64,000 bases of DNA from Stutzerimonas stutzeri (GTDB taxonomy: Bacteria > Pseudomonadota > Gammaproteobacteria > Pseudomonadales > Pseudomonadaceae), in NCBI RefSeq assembly GCF_009789555.1, contig NZ_CP046902.1, forward strand, positions 1,042,001 to 1,106,000, read 5' to 3'. Below are positions 46,829 to 55,273 of this stretch, piece by piece. Made by a program: the position numbers and the translations under genes. Numbering within the stretch: the first letter of the stretch is position 1; each line of letters starts with the position of its first letter. Under the pieces are notes generated by a model. The model had not been told where the DNA came from. It ran no database searches and worked only from the letters and a program-made list of their open reading frames with translations.

Positions 46829-48226
46829 TCAGTCCAGCGGCAGCCGTATCCGGAAGGCGGCGCCGCCAAGCGTGGAGTCGTCGAGCCTCAGCTCGCCGCC
46901 ATAGCTGTCCAGAATGTCCTTGACCACCGCCAGACCGATGCCCTGGCCAGGGTGCTGGGTATCCAGGCGCTCGCCGCGACGAAGGATACGCGCACGCTGA
47001 TCGACCGGAACGCCGGGACCGTCGTCTTCGACGCTCAGTAGCAGTTGATCGCCTTGTTGCTGCAGACCGATGCGCACCTGATGCAGGCAAAGACGATAGG
47101 CGTTTTCGAGCAGGTTGCCGAGCACCTCCATCAGTGCGCCGGACTCCAGAGGGAGGGTCGCGCCCGGCGGGAGCTTCAGGTCGACCCGAACGCGCTTGTC
47201 CTGATACACCTTGTCCAGGGTGCTGCACAGGCGCATCAGCATCGGTTGCAGCGCTACCCGGTGCCTCACCAACCCGCTTTGGCCCAGGCTCGCACGTTGT
47301 AGCTGATAGCCGATCTGCTGGCTCATGCGTTCGATCTGGGCGTGCATGACGCGCGCCTGTTCGCGATTGTCCGGCTGCGCGCTGATCACCTCGCCCACGC
47401 TTTGCAGGACGGTCAGCGGCGTCTTCAGGCTGTGGGCCAGGTCGCCCAGGGAGTTGCGGTACTGTTCACGCTGGCGGTGCTCGCCGTCGAGCAGGCGGTT
47501 CAACGATCGGGTCAGGCGCAACAGCTCCTGGGGGTGCTGGTCGCTGAGCCGGTCTCGTTTTCCAGCTTCGACCTGATCCAGCTCGCGGCTCAGCCGTTTC
47601 AGCGACCGAAAGCCCCAGGTCAACCCGAGCCACAGCAGGCTCAGCAGCACCAACAGGCCGCCGCCCAGCCACAGGTAGAGCTGCTGGCGAAATTCCTCGA
47701 ACAGACTGCGGTATTCGCTGGTGGGTTGCATGGTCACGAAGCTGAACGCCTGGCGCTCATCGTCGGTCAGGCGCAGCTCGACGTCATAAACGAAGTATTC
47801 CAGGCCATCGACGTCATGCACCCGACGAAACTCGGTGACGTCGCCGTGCAGGCGGGGTCGGTAATCGATGTTTTCATCTTCGGCCGAGCGTGACTGCCAG
47901 AGCCGTTGGCCCTGAGGGTCGTAGATGTAGCCGAGCAGCTTGGCATCCGGCAGATTGAACTCTTCATCGGGCAATCGATCCGGCATGACCAGTCGTCCGT
48001 CGACCAGGCGAGAGGCGGTGATCAGGGTGTTGGCGTCGGCGGCCAGGCGCTCCTCGATGACGCGCTCGAAGGCGAGGCTGAACGCGGCCTGCAGCACGGG
48101 CAGCAGGGCCAGCATGAACAGGACGGCCAGCAAGGTCGCGCCCAGCATGAGGCGCAGGCGCAGCGACAAGCCGCCATTGCGGGTGGTCCGCGCCCGTACT
48201 CGCCAACGGTTCCAGCGGCGGTTCAC
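46829..48226 (-). CDS. phoQ: PhoQ, Mg2+/cationic peptide sensor kinase
   Basis: PhoQ senses low divalent cations and membrane stress and controls PhoP. The 465-residue protein has a membrane helix (RLMLGATLLAVLFMLALLPVLQ), a periplasmic sensor domain with an acidic SAEDENIDYRPR region, and a second helix (LYLWLGGGLLVLLSLLWLGLTW). A HAMP-like linker follows, then the H-box LGDLAHSLKTPLTVLQ and the catalytic NLLENAYRLCL, DDGPGVP and GQGIGLAVV. It closely resembles P. aeruginosa PhoQ as I recall it. The start overlaps the phoP stop. Confidence 0.93.
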   Translation of the reverse strand: MNRRWNRWRVRARTTRNGGLSLRLRLMLGATLLAVLFMLALLPVLQAAFSLAFERVIEERLAADANTLITASRLVDGRLVMPDRLPDEEFNLPDAKLLGYIYDPQGQRLWQSRSAEDENIDYRPRLHGDVTEFRRVHDVDGLEYFVYDVELRLTDDERQAFSFVTMQPTSEYRSLFEEFRQQLYLWLGGGLLVLLSLLWLGLTWGFRSLKRLSRELDQVEAGKRDRLSDQHPQELLRLTRSLNRLLDGEHRQREQYRNSLGDLAHSLKTPLTVLQSVGEVISAQPDNREQARVMHAQIERMSQQIGYQLQRASLGQSGLVRHRVALQPMLMRLCSTLDKVYQDKRVRVDLKLPPGATLPLESGALMEVLGNLLENAYRLCLHQVRIGLQQQGDQLLLSVEDDGPGVPVDQRARILRRGERLDTQHPGQGIGLAVVKDILDSYGGELRLDDSTLGGAAFRIRLPLD

Positions 48227-48900
48227 CGGCAGCGCTCGGTGAACAGATAACCCAGGCCGCGAACGGTATCGATGGGTTTCAGTCCGCCTTGCGCTTCGAG
48301 TTTGCGCCGCAGCCGGCCGACCAGGACCTCGATGACGTTGGCGTCTCGCTCATTGTCGTCCGGGTAGAGCTGTTCCATCAGCCGTTCCTTGGCCACCACC
48401 TGCTGCTGGTGACGCATCAGGTATTCGAGGATGCGGTATTCGAAGGCGGTCAAAGCCAGCGGCTCGTCGTTGACCAGTGCCTGCTTGCGGTTGAGGTCGA
48501 GCTTCAGCGGCCCGGCCTCGATGCTGGCCTGAGTGAAGCCCGATGAACGACGTAACAGCGCGTTGAGCCGCGCTTCGAGCTCTTCGAACTGGAACGGTTT
48601 GACCACGTAGTCGTCGGCCCCGGCGGCGAGCCCTTCCACCTTGTCCTGCCAGTTCCCGCGCGCGGTGAGGATGAGTATGGGGAAACGCTGGCCATTGCTG
48701 CGCAACTGGCGAATCAGGTCCAGGCCACTGATGTCCGGCAGACCCAGATCGACGATTGCGAGGTCATGGTGATATTCGCGGGTCTGGTAGAGCGCCTCCT
48801 CGGCGCTGGCCACCGCGTCGACCACATGGCCGCTTTCGCTCAGGCGAGTCCATAGGTGGTGGCGCAGCAGCGCCTCGTCTTCCACCACCAGCACTTTCAT
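48223..48900 (-). CDS. phoP: PhoP, OmpR-family response regulator
   Basis: PhoP activates envelope-protection genes when magnesium is low. The 225-residue protein has a receiver domain (MKVLVVEDEALLRHHLW, phospho-acceptor Asp in LAIVDLGLPD) and an OmpR-type winged helix (DANVIEVLVGRLRRKLEAQGGLKPIDTVRGLGYLF). It is nearly identical in motif order to P. aeruginosa PhoP. It lies between oprH and phoQ, 73 bases after oprH and beyond a partial terminator. Confidence 0.95.
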   Translation of the reverse strand: MKVLVVEDEALLRHHLWTRLSESGHVVDAVASAEEALYQTREYHHDLAIVDLGLPDISGLDLIRQLRSNGQRFPILILTARGNWQDKVEGLAAGADDYVVKPFQFEELEARLNALLRRSSGFTQASIEAGPLKLDLNRKQALVNDEPLALTAFEYRILEYLMRHQQQVVAKERLMEQLYPDDNERDANVIEVLVGRLRRKLEAQGGLKPIDTVRGLGYLFTERCR

Positions 48901-48918
48901 TTGCGGCTCCTGTCATGC

Positions 48919-48943
48919 AAAACGGCCGGGGCGATCCCGGCCG
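48919..48943 (-). terminator. Terminator-like hairpin between oprH and phoP
   Basis: On the minus strand CGGCCGGG and CCCGGCCG form a perfect eight-base stem with a five-base loop, followed by only four Ts. The short T-run suggests an attenuator that allows read-through into phoPQ while favouring oprH. Confidence 0.65.
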
Positions 48944-48973
48944 TGGTCCCAGGGTGAAGCAGGCGATGACGGC

Positions 48974-49576
48974 TTAGAAGTGATAGTTCACGCCCAGGTA
49001 GGCCTGCTTGCTGCTGTGCACGTCGATCGAACCGACCTTGCCGACGCCTCGCTCGGCGACTTCGGTACCGGCGTTACTGCGCAGGTAACGGTAGCCGGCT
49101 TCGATGGACGCATTCTTGCCGACATCCTGCAGCACACCGGCCTGCAGGCCGACCAGATAGCCGATGTCGCTGTCACGGCGATAACCGCTGGACTCGTTCT
49201 CCAGCTTGGTCAGGCCAGCGCTGGCGCCGCCGAACAGGCGAGTGGTATCGCCGACCGGCAGGAACATATCGTAGCTGCCGATCAGGTTCTGCTGGCGCAG
49301 CTTGAGCGAGCTGCCGTAGTCGTCGGAAACGTTTTCGTAGGTGGCATAGTAGCGTGCTTCGTCGGTCATCTGCCCGGCGCGCACGCCCCAGGTGCCGCTG
49401 TTCTTGATGATATCGTCGAACCGGTCCTGGCCCATGTTCTGTTTCAGGGTGCTGGAACGGTCGATGTTGACCGTGCTCTTGCCCCAGGTGAGGCCGGCGA
49501 AGTTTTCCGCGGCATGCGCGCCAAGGGTGAAGAGGCTCAGGCTGGTGGCGATGGCCAGGGTATGCAGCTTGTTCAT
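48974..49576 (-). CDS. oprH: OprH-like outer-membrane beta-barrel protein
   Basis: OprH is a small eight-stranded barrel that binds lipopolysaccharide and takes the place of Mg2+ in stabilising it. The 200-residue protein has a signal peptide (NKLHTLAIATSLSLFTLGAHA). The mature part, NFAGLTWGKSTVNIDRSS through YATYENVSDDYGSSLKLRQQNLIGSYD, ends in IDVHSSKQAYLGVNYHF with the terminal phenylalanine usual for outer-membrane barrels. The start at 49576 has AAGGAG six bases upstream. It leads the oprH-phoP-phoQ operon. Confidence 0.93.
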   Translation of the reverse strand: MNKLHTLAIATSLSLFTLGAHAAENFAGLTWGKSTVNIDRSSTLKQNMGQDRFDDIIKNSGTWGVRAGQMTDEARYYATYENVSDDYGSSLKLRQQNLIGSYDMFLPVGDTTRLFGGASAGLTKLENESSGYRRDSDIGYLVGLQAGVLQDVGKNASIEAGYRYLRSNAGTEVAERGVGKVGSIDVHSSKQAYLGVNYHF

Positions 49577-49631
49577 GTGTCGCTCCTTTGCAGGCATGGA
49601 TAAGTGACGTGATCATCCTGCCTGCGAGGCC

Positions 49632-49670
49632 CTGAACCGCGCCTGAACCCTGGCTGAACCTGAGCTGAAC
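49632..49670 (-). promoter_or_regulatory. Four in-phase GTTCAG repeats: PhoP-binding region of oprH
   Basis: On the minus strand GTTCAG occurs four times, with forward-strand copies at 49632, 49643, 49654 and 49665, spaced exactly 11 bases apart. Direct repeats with 11-base spacing are the known pattern for OmpR/PhoP-family dimers, so this could hold two dimers. The nearest copy ends 55 bases before the oprH start. A GATGAT-like -10 lies about 14 bases downstream of the array. Confidence 0.8.
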
Positions 49671-49691
49671 GAGCGTGCTGTGCTCGTCGAT

Positions 49692-50702
49692 CTAGCGGCC
49701 GCGACGACCCAGCAAGGCGACCAGCGCTGCCGCGCCCACTGCGACGGCGGCCGTGGTCGCGATCGGGTGTTGCGTGGCCCGGGTATAGAGGCTACGGGTC
49801 AATACCCTCCCTGGGTAATCGCCGCTGGCCTTGCCTTCGTCGACACTGCCGACATCGCTCGCGTACAGCGTGCCGCGTGGATGCCGGTCCGGGCGGCCGC
49901 TTTGCAGGGCGTCGTAAACCAGGGTGCGGTTGATCCAGTCAGCCAGTCGCGGTGCGTTCTGGGCCAGGCGCGACAACAGCTTGGCGTTGCCGATGTAGAC
50001 GTCGCGCTGCGGATGTTCGGCGGCGTGGAGGATTGCCCGCGCCACCACTTCCGGCGCATAGACCGGTGGCGGAAACACCGGCGCGCTGGGCAGGCAGTTC
50101 TTCGAGTGATCCATGAACTGGGTGTCGGTCGAGGACGGGCGCACCAGTGTCACCGAGATCGGCGTGCCGGACTTCTGCAGCTCGACGCGGAGCACGTCGG
50201 TCATGGCCTTGACCGCATGTTTGCTGGCGGCGTAGCTGGCATGGAAGGGCAGCGCGTTGGCTGACTCGACACTGCCGATGTTGATCAGCGCACCGCCCTT
50301 GTGGCGCAGGTGCTTCACGGCGATGGATGAGCCGTAGTGGGTGCCCCAGAAGTTGGTCTGCATGACCTGGTAGTGATCCTCGTCGCTGACCTCGTCGAAG
50401 CGCCCCCACACCGAGCTGCCTGCGTTGTTGATCCAGGTGTCGAATCCGCCGAAATGGGCAATCGTCTCGTTGGCGACCCGTTCGAGCTGTTCGCGCTGCC
50501 CGACGTCGGCCATGACATGCAGGACGCGGTCACCGGCGTTCAGGTCGCGTTCGATGTCGGCCAGGGCCACTTCGTTGCGAGCCACCAGGACCACGCGCGC
50601 GCCGCGCTCGACGGCCAGCCGCGCGGTGGCCAGGCCGATGCCGCTCGAGGTCCCGGTGATGACGATGACTTGCTCGTTCAGGGGTTTCAGGGAAATGCGC
50701 AT
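49692..50702 (-). CDS. Short-chain dehydrogenase/reductase with C-terminal membrane tail
   Basis: This 336-residue SDR enzyme has the cofactor motif TGTSSGIG near residues 17-24, NNAG near 92-95 and the catalytic Ser and YAASK. The extra C-terminal 80 residues include a PDRHPRGTLYASDVGSVDEG stretch and end in a hydrophobic, alanine-rich helix (PIATTAAVAVGAAALVALLG) followed by basic residues, a likely membrane anchor. The substrate is unknown. The start at 50702 has GAGG upstream. Confidence 0.87.
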   Translation of the reverse strand: MRISLKPLNEQVIVITGTSSGIGLATARLAVERGARVVLVARNEVALADIERDLNAGDRVLHVMADVGQREQLERVANETIAHFGGFDTWINNAGSSVWGRFDEVSDEDHYQVMQTNFWGTHYGSSIAVKHLRHKGGALINIGSVESANALPFHASYAASKHAVKAMTDVLRVELQKSGTPISVTLVRPSSTDTQFMDHSKNCLPSAPVFPPPVYAPEVVARAILHAAEHPQRDVYIGNAKLLSRLAQNAPRLADWINRTLVYDALQSGRPDRHPRGTLYASDVGSVDEGKASGDYPGRVLTRSLYTRATQHPIATTAAVAVGAAALVALLGRRGR

Positions 50703-51037
50703 CGGATCGCCTCGCAAAACGGCAGGTGGGTGGGCTCGGTAGAAGCCATCGACCCGCCTCGGGTTCCGGACAGGCGATGGATGGCAACGGGGCCGGGAGC
50801 CTGTCCGAGCGCTCGCTCAGTGGCGGTATGGCAGGCGCGGCCCGTCGCCAATCGAATCGATCAAGTCGCCGGTTCGCCACTCGGGCGGCGCCGATACAGT
50901 GTGTGTGCCACGGTCTCGGAACTCTTTGATGGCCAATTGCTCTCAATCTGGCTCGGGAGCTTCTCCCGCTTATCCCCCTCGGCCAGCACGCGTCGCGATG
51001 ATCGTGCAGCGGGCTGGCCTGATGCGAAGGTGCAGGA
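50703..51037. other. Gap between divergent SDR and acyltransferase genes
   Basis: This 335-base gap should carry both promoters, but I see no strong -35/-10 pair, hairpin or small gene in it. The ribosome-binding site AGGA for the acyltransferase is at its right edge. Confidence 0.4.
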
Positions 51038-52189
51038 ATGAAACGCTTTGTAGTGCTGGATAGTTTTCGCGGTATTTGCGCGGTCGCGGTGGTGCTGTTT
51101 CATACCCAGATACTCTTGAGCTTTTCCGAGCTGAGTTTCTTCCGGCATGCCGATCTGTTCGTCGAGTTCTTTTTCGTGCTCAGCGGCTTTGTGCTGTTTC
51201 ACGCCTATGGCCGGCGCGATTTTGGACCCGACGCATTCAAGCGCTTCATCATCAGCCGTACCTTTCGGCTGTATCCGCTGCATCTGGTGATGCTGCTCGT
51301 CTTCATCGGGCTGGAGTTCGGCAAGCTGTGGGCCGAGCACCATGGGTTCTCCTTCAACGATGCGGCGTTCAGCGGCAAGACGGCGCCGAGCGAGATCCTG
51401 CCCAATGCCTTGCTGCTGCAGAGCTGGATCGGCGACTTCAACAGCCTGTCGTTCAATACGCCGGCCTGGAGCATCAGCATCGAGTACTACCTGTACATGG
51501 TGCTGGGGCTGGTGCTGCTGGTCATGCCACGCTACTGCGCACAGGTGCTGGCGCTGGCGACACTGATTTCGTTCGCGGCGCTGTATGTCGAGCTGGATGT
51601 GATCAAACCATTCATCTGGCGTGGCGCGTCCTGCTTCTTCGCCGGCGCACTGACCTATCGCCTCTATGAACGGCTGGAACCGGCGATCGCGCGCCTGGAT
51701 GATCGGCCCTTGTTCACCGCGCTCGAGGTCCTTTGTCTGCTGCTGGTGTACCGCACGCTGACGCACGAAACGCCTCATCAGGGGATGGTTGCCAGCCTGC
51801 TTTTCTGCGCGGTGGTGCTGGTGTTTGCCAACGAACGTGGCGCCCTGTCGCAACTGCTGCAGCGGCGCGGCTTCGCGCGCCTGGGCGAGCTGTCGTTCTC
51901 GATCTACCTGACGCACGCGGCTGTGATCTTTGCCTTCACCAGCGCCGCGGTGGTGTTGTCCAAGCTCACCGGCAGCCAATACACACTGATACTCCAGCAG
52001 CCTGGGAGCGAGCAGATCATGCGCTACATCAGCACGGGCAGCGTACTGATGGACGACCTGCTGACAATGGTGGAGCTGGGCGCGGTCCTGGCGGTATCGT
52101 GCCTGACTTACCATTACGTGGAGCTCAAGGGCATCGAACTGGGCCGCCGCCTGGCGCGCAATGAGCCGCTGCGGCTATCGCAGGTTTGA
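51038..52189 (+). CDS. Acyltransferase family 3 (OafA/YrhL type) membrane protein
   Basis: This 383-residue protein has about ten membrane helices and the family opening LDSFRGICAVAVVLFHTQ, which holds the conserved arginine and histidine. It continues with FFVLSGFVLFHAYG and FIISRTFRLYPLHLVM. AT3 enzymes transfer acetyl or other acyl groups to lipopolysaccharide, peptidoglycan or exopolysaccharide; no glycosyltransferase is adjacent to suggest which. Its 3' end overlaps the convergent csgH-like gene by 15 bases. Confidence 0.87.
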   Translation: MKRFVVLDSFRGICAVAVVLFHTQILLSFSELSFFRHADLFVEFFFVLSGFVLFHAYGRRDFGPDAFKRFIISRTFRLYPLHLVMLLVFIGLEFGKLWAEHHGFSFNDAAFSGKTAPSEILPNALLLQSWIGDFNSLSFNTPAWSISIEYYLYMVLGLVLLVMPRYCAQVLALATLISFAALYVELDVIKPFIWRGASCFFAGALTYRLYERLEPAIARLDDRPLFTALEVLCLLLVYRTLTHETPHQGMVASLLFCAVVLVFANERGALSQLLQRRGFARLGELSFSIYLTHAAVIFAFTSAAVVLSKLTGSQYTLILQQPGSEQIMRYISTGSVLMDDLLTMVELGAVLAVSCLTYHYVELKGIELGRRLARNEPLRLSQV

Positions 52190-52615
52190 GCCGACCCTGA
52201 CGATCAGTTCGTCCGGCGCAAGCGGTCTTGGCAGCGGTGGCAGGTCCGGTTCCGGTGACCCGGGGCTGGCGGGCTGGGTTGCGGGATAGCGCTGGCGCAA
52301 GGGTGGTTGTGCCTGGCCATCGATGGACCAGGTCAGCGTCGCTTCGATCCGGCTGCCTTCGGGCAAGCCGAGGCGGTTGTTCAGCGGGCATTGCACGACG
52401 GGCCCGCTGGTCAGCTCCCCCGATTGCCGGCTGCGGCTGGTGCCGGCGCGACCGAGGGTATGTACCTCGAGCTGATAGGCGATTGGGTAGGGTTGTGCGC
52501 TGCTGAAGCACAACCGAAGGCGGACGAGGTCGTCGTCGGGGGTGAGGGCGAGCTGCACGTCCACCGGCACGGCGACCGTGGCGAGCATCAGGGTCGCGAG
52601 CGTGATCGAAAGCAT
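52175..52615 (-). CDS. CsgH-like curli assembly protein
   Basis: This 146-residue exported protein has a signal-like N-terminus (MLSITLATLMLATVAVPV) and a small beta-sandwich-like domain (VQLALTPDDDLVRLRLCFSSAQPYPIAYQLEVHTLGRAG) with a second cysteine in VVQCPLN. A proline-rich tail follows. It is last in the csgD-E-B-A operon, where CsgC/CsgH chaperones that suppress periplasmic curlin aggregation are usually encoded. The call depends partly on context, since the family is small and divergent. Confidence 0.6.
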   Translation of the reverse strand: MLSITLATLMLATVAVPVDVQLALTPDDDLVRLRLCFSSAQPYPIAYQLEVHTLGRAGTSRSRQSGELTSGPVVQCPLNNRLGLPEGSRIEATLTWSIDGQAQPPLRQRYPATQPASPGSPEPDLPPLPRPLAPDELIVRVGSNLR

Positions 52616-52653
52616 GGGCGGCTCAGGTCTGCGAGGCGCATCAGCGATGCGGC

Positions 52654-53583
52654 CTATTGCTGGTGCACGGTGGCCTGATTGCCGCTGCCGGTTTGCATGA
52701 TCACGGCATTCATCCCGGCGGCGCTCTGCATGATGAAGGCCTGGTTGGTCGAACCCATCTGGCTGACGCGGGCTTCGTTGTATTCGGCGAGTTGGCGTAC
52801 ATCGGCCAGGTTACCGTCGCCGGTCTGCACGATGCTGGCCTGGTTGCCGTCGAACCATTGAACCAGATCGACGCTGTTGTCATCGCCGATCGACGAGCCC
52901 CTGAACGCGTGGCCTCGTCCGGTCTGCTCGACGTTCAGCACGTTGCCGTCGCCGACCTGATTGAAGGTCACCTCGCCGAACAGGGTGTTCTGCATGATCT
53001 GCGCGGTGTTCAGGTTACCGTTCTGAGCCAGTGTTATCTGGCCGGCATCGCCCTGATCGAGCGTGGCCAGGTTCTCGTTACCGACCTGATAGACCGCCAT
53101 CCGTGTGCCGTGATAGATGCCATCCTGGGTGAGCGTGACCGAATTGTCGTTACCGATCTGATAGGCCTCGGCCTGCGCGAAGCCCTGTTGGATGGCGGAA
53201 ATAGAATTGCCGTCACCTACGCTGCTCAGTTGCAGCTCGTTGGTGTACCAGGTCTGCTCGACCTCGGCGCGGTTGCCGGTCCCTTGCTGATAGATGCTCG
53301 CGGTCGCGAAGTGGCTGTCCGGTCCCTGGTAGACAGAGGCATCGTTGCCGGTGCCCAGTTGCACGATGCTCGCCTGGTTCGCCTCGGCGATATCCGTCTG
53401 GTAGACCGCGCCTGAGTTGGCGGTGCCGTTCTGTCTGATCAGGGCCTCGTTGAGCAGGCCGGTCTGCTCGACGGTGGCGCTGTTGTCGGTGCCGGTCTGC
53501 TCGATGATGGCGCTGTTGTCGGCCTGCAGCTCGCCGGCGGACAGCAGGACAGCGAGTGCGGCGAGAGGCAGGTAGCTGCGCAT
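52654..53583 (-). CDS. CsgA-like major curlin (amyloid fibre) protein
   Basis: This 309-residue exported protein has a signal peptide (RSYLPLAALAVLLSAGELQA). Roughly twelve imperfect curlin repeats of about 22 residues with spaced Q, G and N positions follow (ASIVQLGTGNDASVYQ, ATVEQTGLLNEALIRQNGTAN, NQASIVQTGDGNLADVRQ). Each would form a strand-loop-strand of a stacked beta amyloid. It is about twice the length and repeat number of E. coli CsgA. It follows the csgB-like gene by 22 bases. Confidence 0.88.
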   Translation of the reverse strand: MRSYLPLAALAVLLSAGELQADNSAIIEQTGTDNSATVEQTGLLNEALIRQNGTANSGAVYQTDIAEANQASIVQLGTGNDASVYQGPDSHFATASIYQQGTGNRAEVEQTWYTNELQLSSVGDGNSISAIQQGFAQAEAYQIGNDNSVTLTQDGIYHGTRMAVYQVGNENLATLDQGDAGQITLAQNGNLNTAQIMQNTLFGEVTFNQVGDGNVLNVEQTGRGHAFRGSSIGDDNSVDLVQWFDGNQASIVQTGDGNLADVRQLAEYNEARVSQMGSTNQAFIMQSAAGMNAVIMQTGSGNQATVHQQ

Positions 53584-53605
53584 GGCAAATTCCCTTTGGG
53601 TTGTT

Positions 53606-54094
53606 CTACTGGTGCTGAACGATCTGGATGTGCTGGCCGCTGCCGTATTGGATGACGCTGCTGCTCAGGCCACTGCCCAATTGCTCGATGCTGGCGTTGT
53701 TGTTGGCCCCCATCTGAGCGATCGCGGCCTGGTTATCGCTGCCGATCTGGCTGATGTCGGCCAAATTGCCCTGGCCGATCTGAACAATGCTGGCGAGCTG
53801 GTTCTCGCCCTGTTGGAGAATGAACGCCTGCTGGTCGCTGCCCTGCTGCACGATGCTGGCCAACTGGTTTTCGCCGATCTGGCTGAGGTCGGCAAGGTTC
53901 GCCTGCCCTTGCTGCAACACGTCTGCGCGTTGCCCATGAGGCACTTGCAGGGCGAGCGCTGTCGGCGCGCCAAGAGCAAGTGGGCCCTCGACGAGGTCGG
54001 CGTTGTCCAGCAGGTCGGCCGCGTGGAGCGAGGCGTGGCCGATGAGCAGGAGGGCGGCAAGCAAGCCGCGACGAAACAGTGCTGGACGATCCAT
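53606..54094 (-). CDS. csgB: CsgB-like minor curlin (nucleator) protein
   Basis: This 162-residue exported protein has a signal peptide (LLAALLLIGHASLHA), a 40-residue leader and about five curlin repeats (LADLSQIGENQLASIVQQGSDQQAFILQ, NLADISQIGSDNQAAIAQMG, NNNASIEQLGSGLSSSVIQYGSG). Its position upstream of the longer curlin gene and its shorter length suit the nucleator. The start at 54094 has GAGG upstream. Confidence 0.8.
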   Translation of the reverse strand: MDRPALFRRGLLAALLLIGHASLHAADLLDNADLVEGPLALGAPTALALQVPHGQRADVLQQGQANLADLSQIGENQLASIVQQGSDQQAFILQQGENQLASIVQIGQGNLADISQIGSDNQAAIAQMGANNNASIEQLGSGLSSSVIQYGSGQHIQIVQHQ

Positions 54095-54212
54095 GCTGAC
54101 ACCTCGAAAGCGTGCTCGGATTCTTGCCTGAAAGGCGAGGCGGTGAACATCCATCGAACGATCCAATGCAATCGCCTGGTGATCGGTGGGCCGGATTAAT
54201 GCCTTGGCCGGG

Positions 54213-54623
54213 TCACAGCTCGTCACGATCCATATCGAAGGTGTCCTGGAGCAGGTTCTGCAGCTTGCTGCGGTTGATTTCTTCCAGTATCAGCTGTGCC
54301 GCCTGGGTGGCGATCGCCTCGATCTCTGCAACGTTGGGCTGAAGAAAGCGCCGGTAGACGGTGTGCTGGCCATATTCAACCCAGACCAGACTGCCCCAGC
54401 GTGCCGAAGGGCGTTCGCGGATCACCAGATCGCTTTCCAGCTCGCTCGTATCCTGCAACTGGTAGCTCAGGTAGCGGTGAAAGTCGTGGCCAAAGCGGGT
54501 GATGGTGTTATCGATGATGAGTCCGCTCAGCTCGGCCTCGGCTTGCCCCTGTGTCTGCTCGGCCTGCGCCACCCATGGGCCGCTCAGGATGAGCGCGAGC
54601 AGGACACCGGTCAGACGTGGCAC
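54213..54623 (-). CDS. csgE: CsgE-like curli secretion accessory protein
   Basis: CsgE caps the CsgG pore in the periplasm and steers CsgA to it. The 136-residue product has a signal peptide (LTGVLLALILSGPWVAQA) and the CsgE core AELSGLIIDNTITRFGHDFHRYLSYQLQD, IRERPSARWGSLVWVEYGQHTVYRRFLQP. I chose a GTG at 54623 overlapping the csgD end; a TTG at 54635 is possible. The CsgG and CsgF partners are not in this cluster. Confidence 0.83.
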   Translation of the reverse strand: MPRLTGVLLALILSGPWVAQAEQTQGQAEAELSGLIIDNTITRFGHDFHRYLSYQLQDTSELESDLVIRERPSARWGSLVWVEYGQHTVYRRFLQPNVAEIEAIATQAAQLILEEINRSKLQNLLQDTFDMDRDEL

Positions 54624-55273
54624 GACTCGGACCAATCCAGCCGGCCCCGTAGCAGAAAGGCGGCTTCGGCACGGTTGGAAGCGCCGATCTTGCGCAACAG
54701 GTTATGAATATGGCTTTTGATCGTGTGGGGGCTCAGGCACAACTGCTCTGCAATTTCGGCGTTCGACAGTCCCTTTCCGGCGAGGCTCAGGATCTCCCGC
54801 TCGCGCAGGGTCAGCGATGGCTTGCTACCGGCTAGCTGACGCATGCGGCGCCATTGACTGAGCAGGCGTTCGGTCAGTACGCGCGGCAGCCAGTCGCCGC
54901 CGTCCAGCAAAACCTGGATTCCGTCGAGCAGGTGCTCTCGCGTGGCGTGGCTGTAGAACACGCCGCGAATGCCAGGGTGCTTGTCCACCAGCTGTTCGGC
55001 CTGTTCGGGGGCGATATTCACTAATGCGACGGGCGTCTGCTCGTCGAGCTGATCGAGAAGCGTCGAAAGCTGCTCGGTCTGACTGTTGCCCGCATCGACG
55101 AGATAGAGGTCGGTGGTTTCCCTGGCGGCTTTCTCCAGCCGGGCCAGAGCCACGTCCAGTTGAGCCTGTTCGCCAATGAAATGTTTGAAGAACAGCCCCA
55201 GCAGCTCATTGCTGGTAAGCAGGGTGACGGTAGGCCGGTTACGTTCCTGGTGAGTGAAATCCGCTTCGTCCAT
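54611..55273 (-). CDS. csgD: CsgD-like LuxR-family transcription regulator
   Basis: This 220-residue protein has an N-terminal receiver-like region and a C-terminal LuxR helix-turn-helix (SLTLREREILSLAGKGLSNAEIAEQLCLSPHTIKSHIHNLLRKIGASNR). First position in the curli operon makes it the likely CsgD-type activator. The start at 55273 has AAGGA upstream; an in-frame ATG at 55309 would add twelve residues. Confidence 0.82.
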   Translation of the reverse strand: MDEADFTHQERNRPTVTLLTSNELLGLFFKHFIGEQAQLDVALARLEKAARETTDLYLVDAGNSQTEQLSTLLDQLDEQTPVALVNIAPEQAEQLVDKHPGIRGVFYSHATREHLLDGIQVLLDGGDWLPRVLTERLLSQWRRMRQLAGSKPSLTLREREILSLAGKGLSNAEIAEQLCLSPHTIKSHIHNLLRKIGASNRAEAAFLLRGRLDWSESCHV

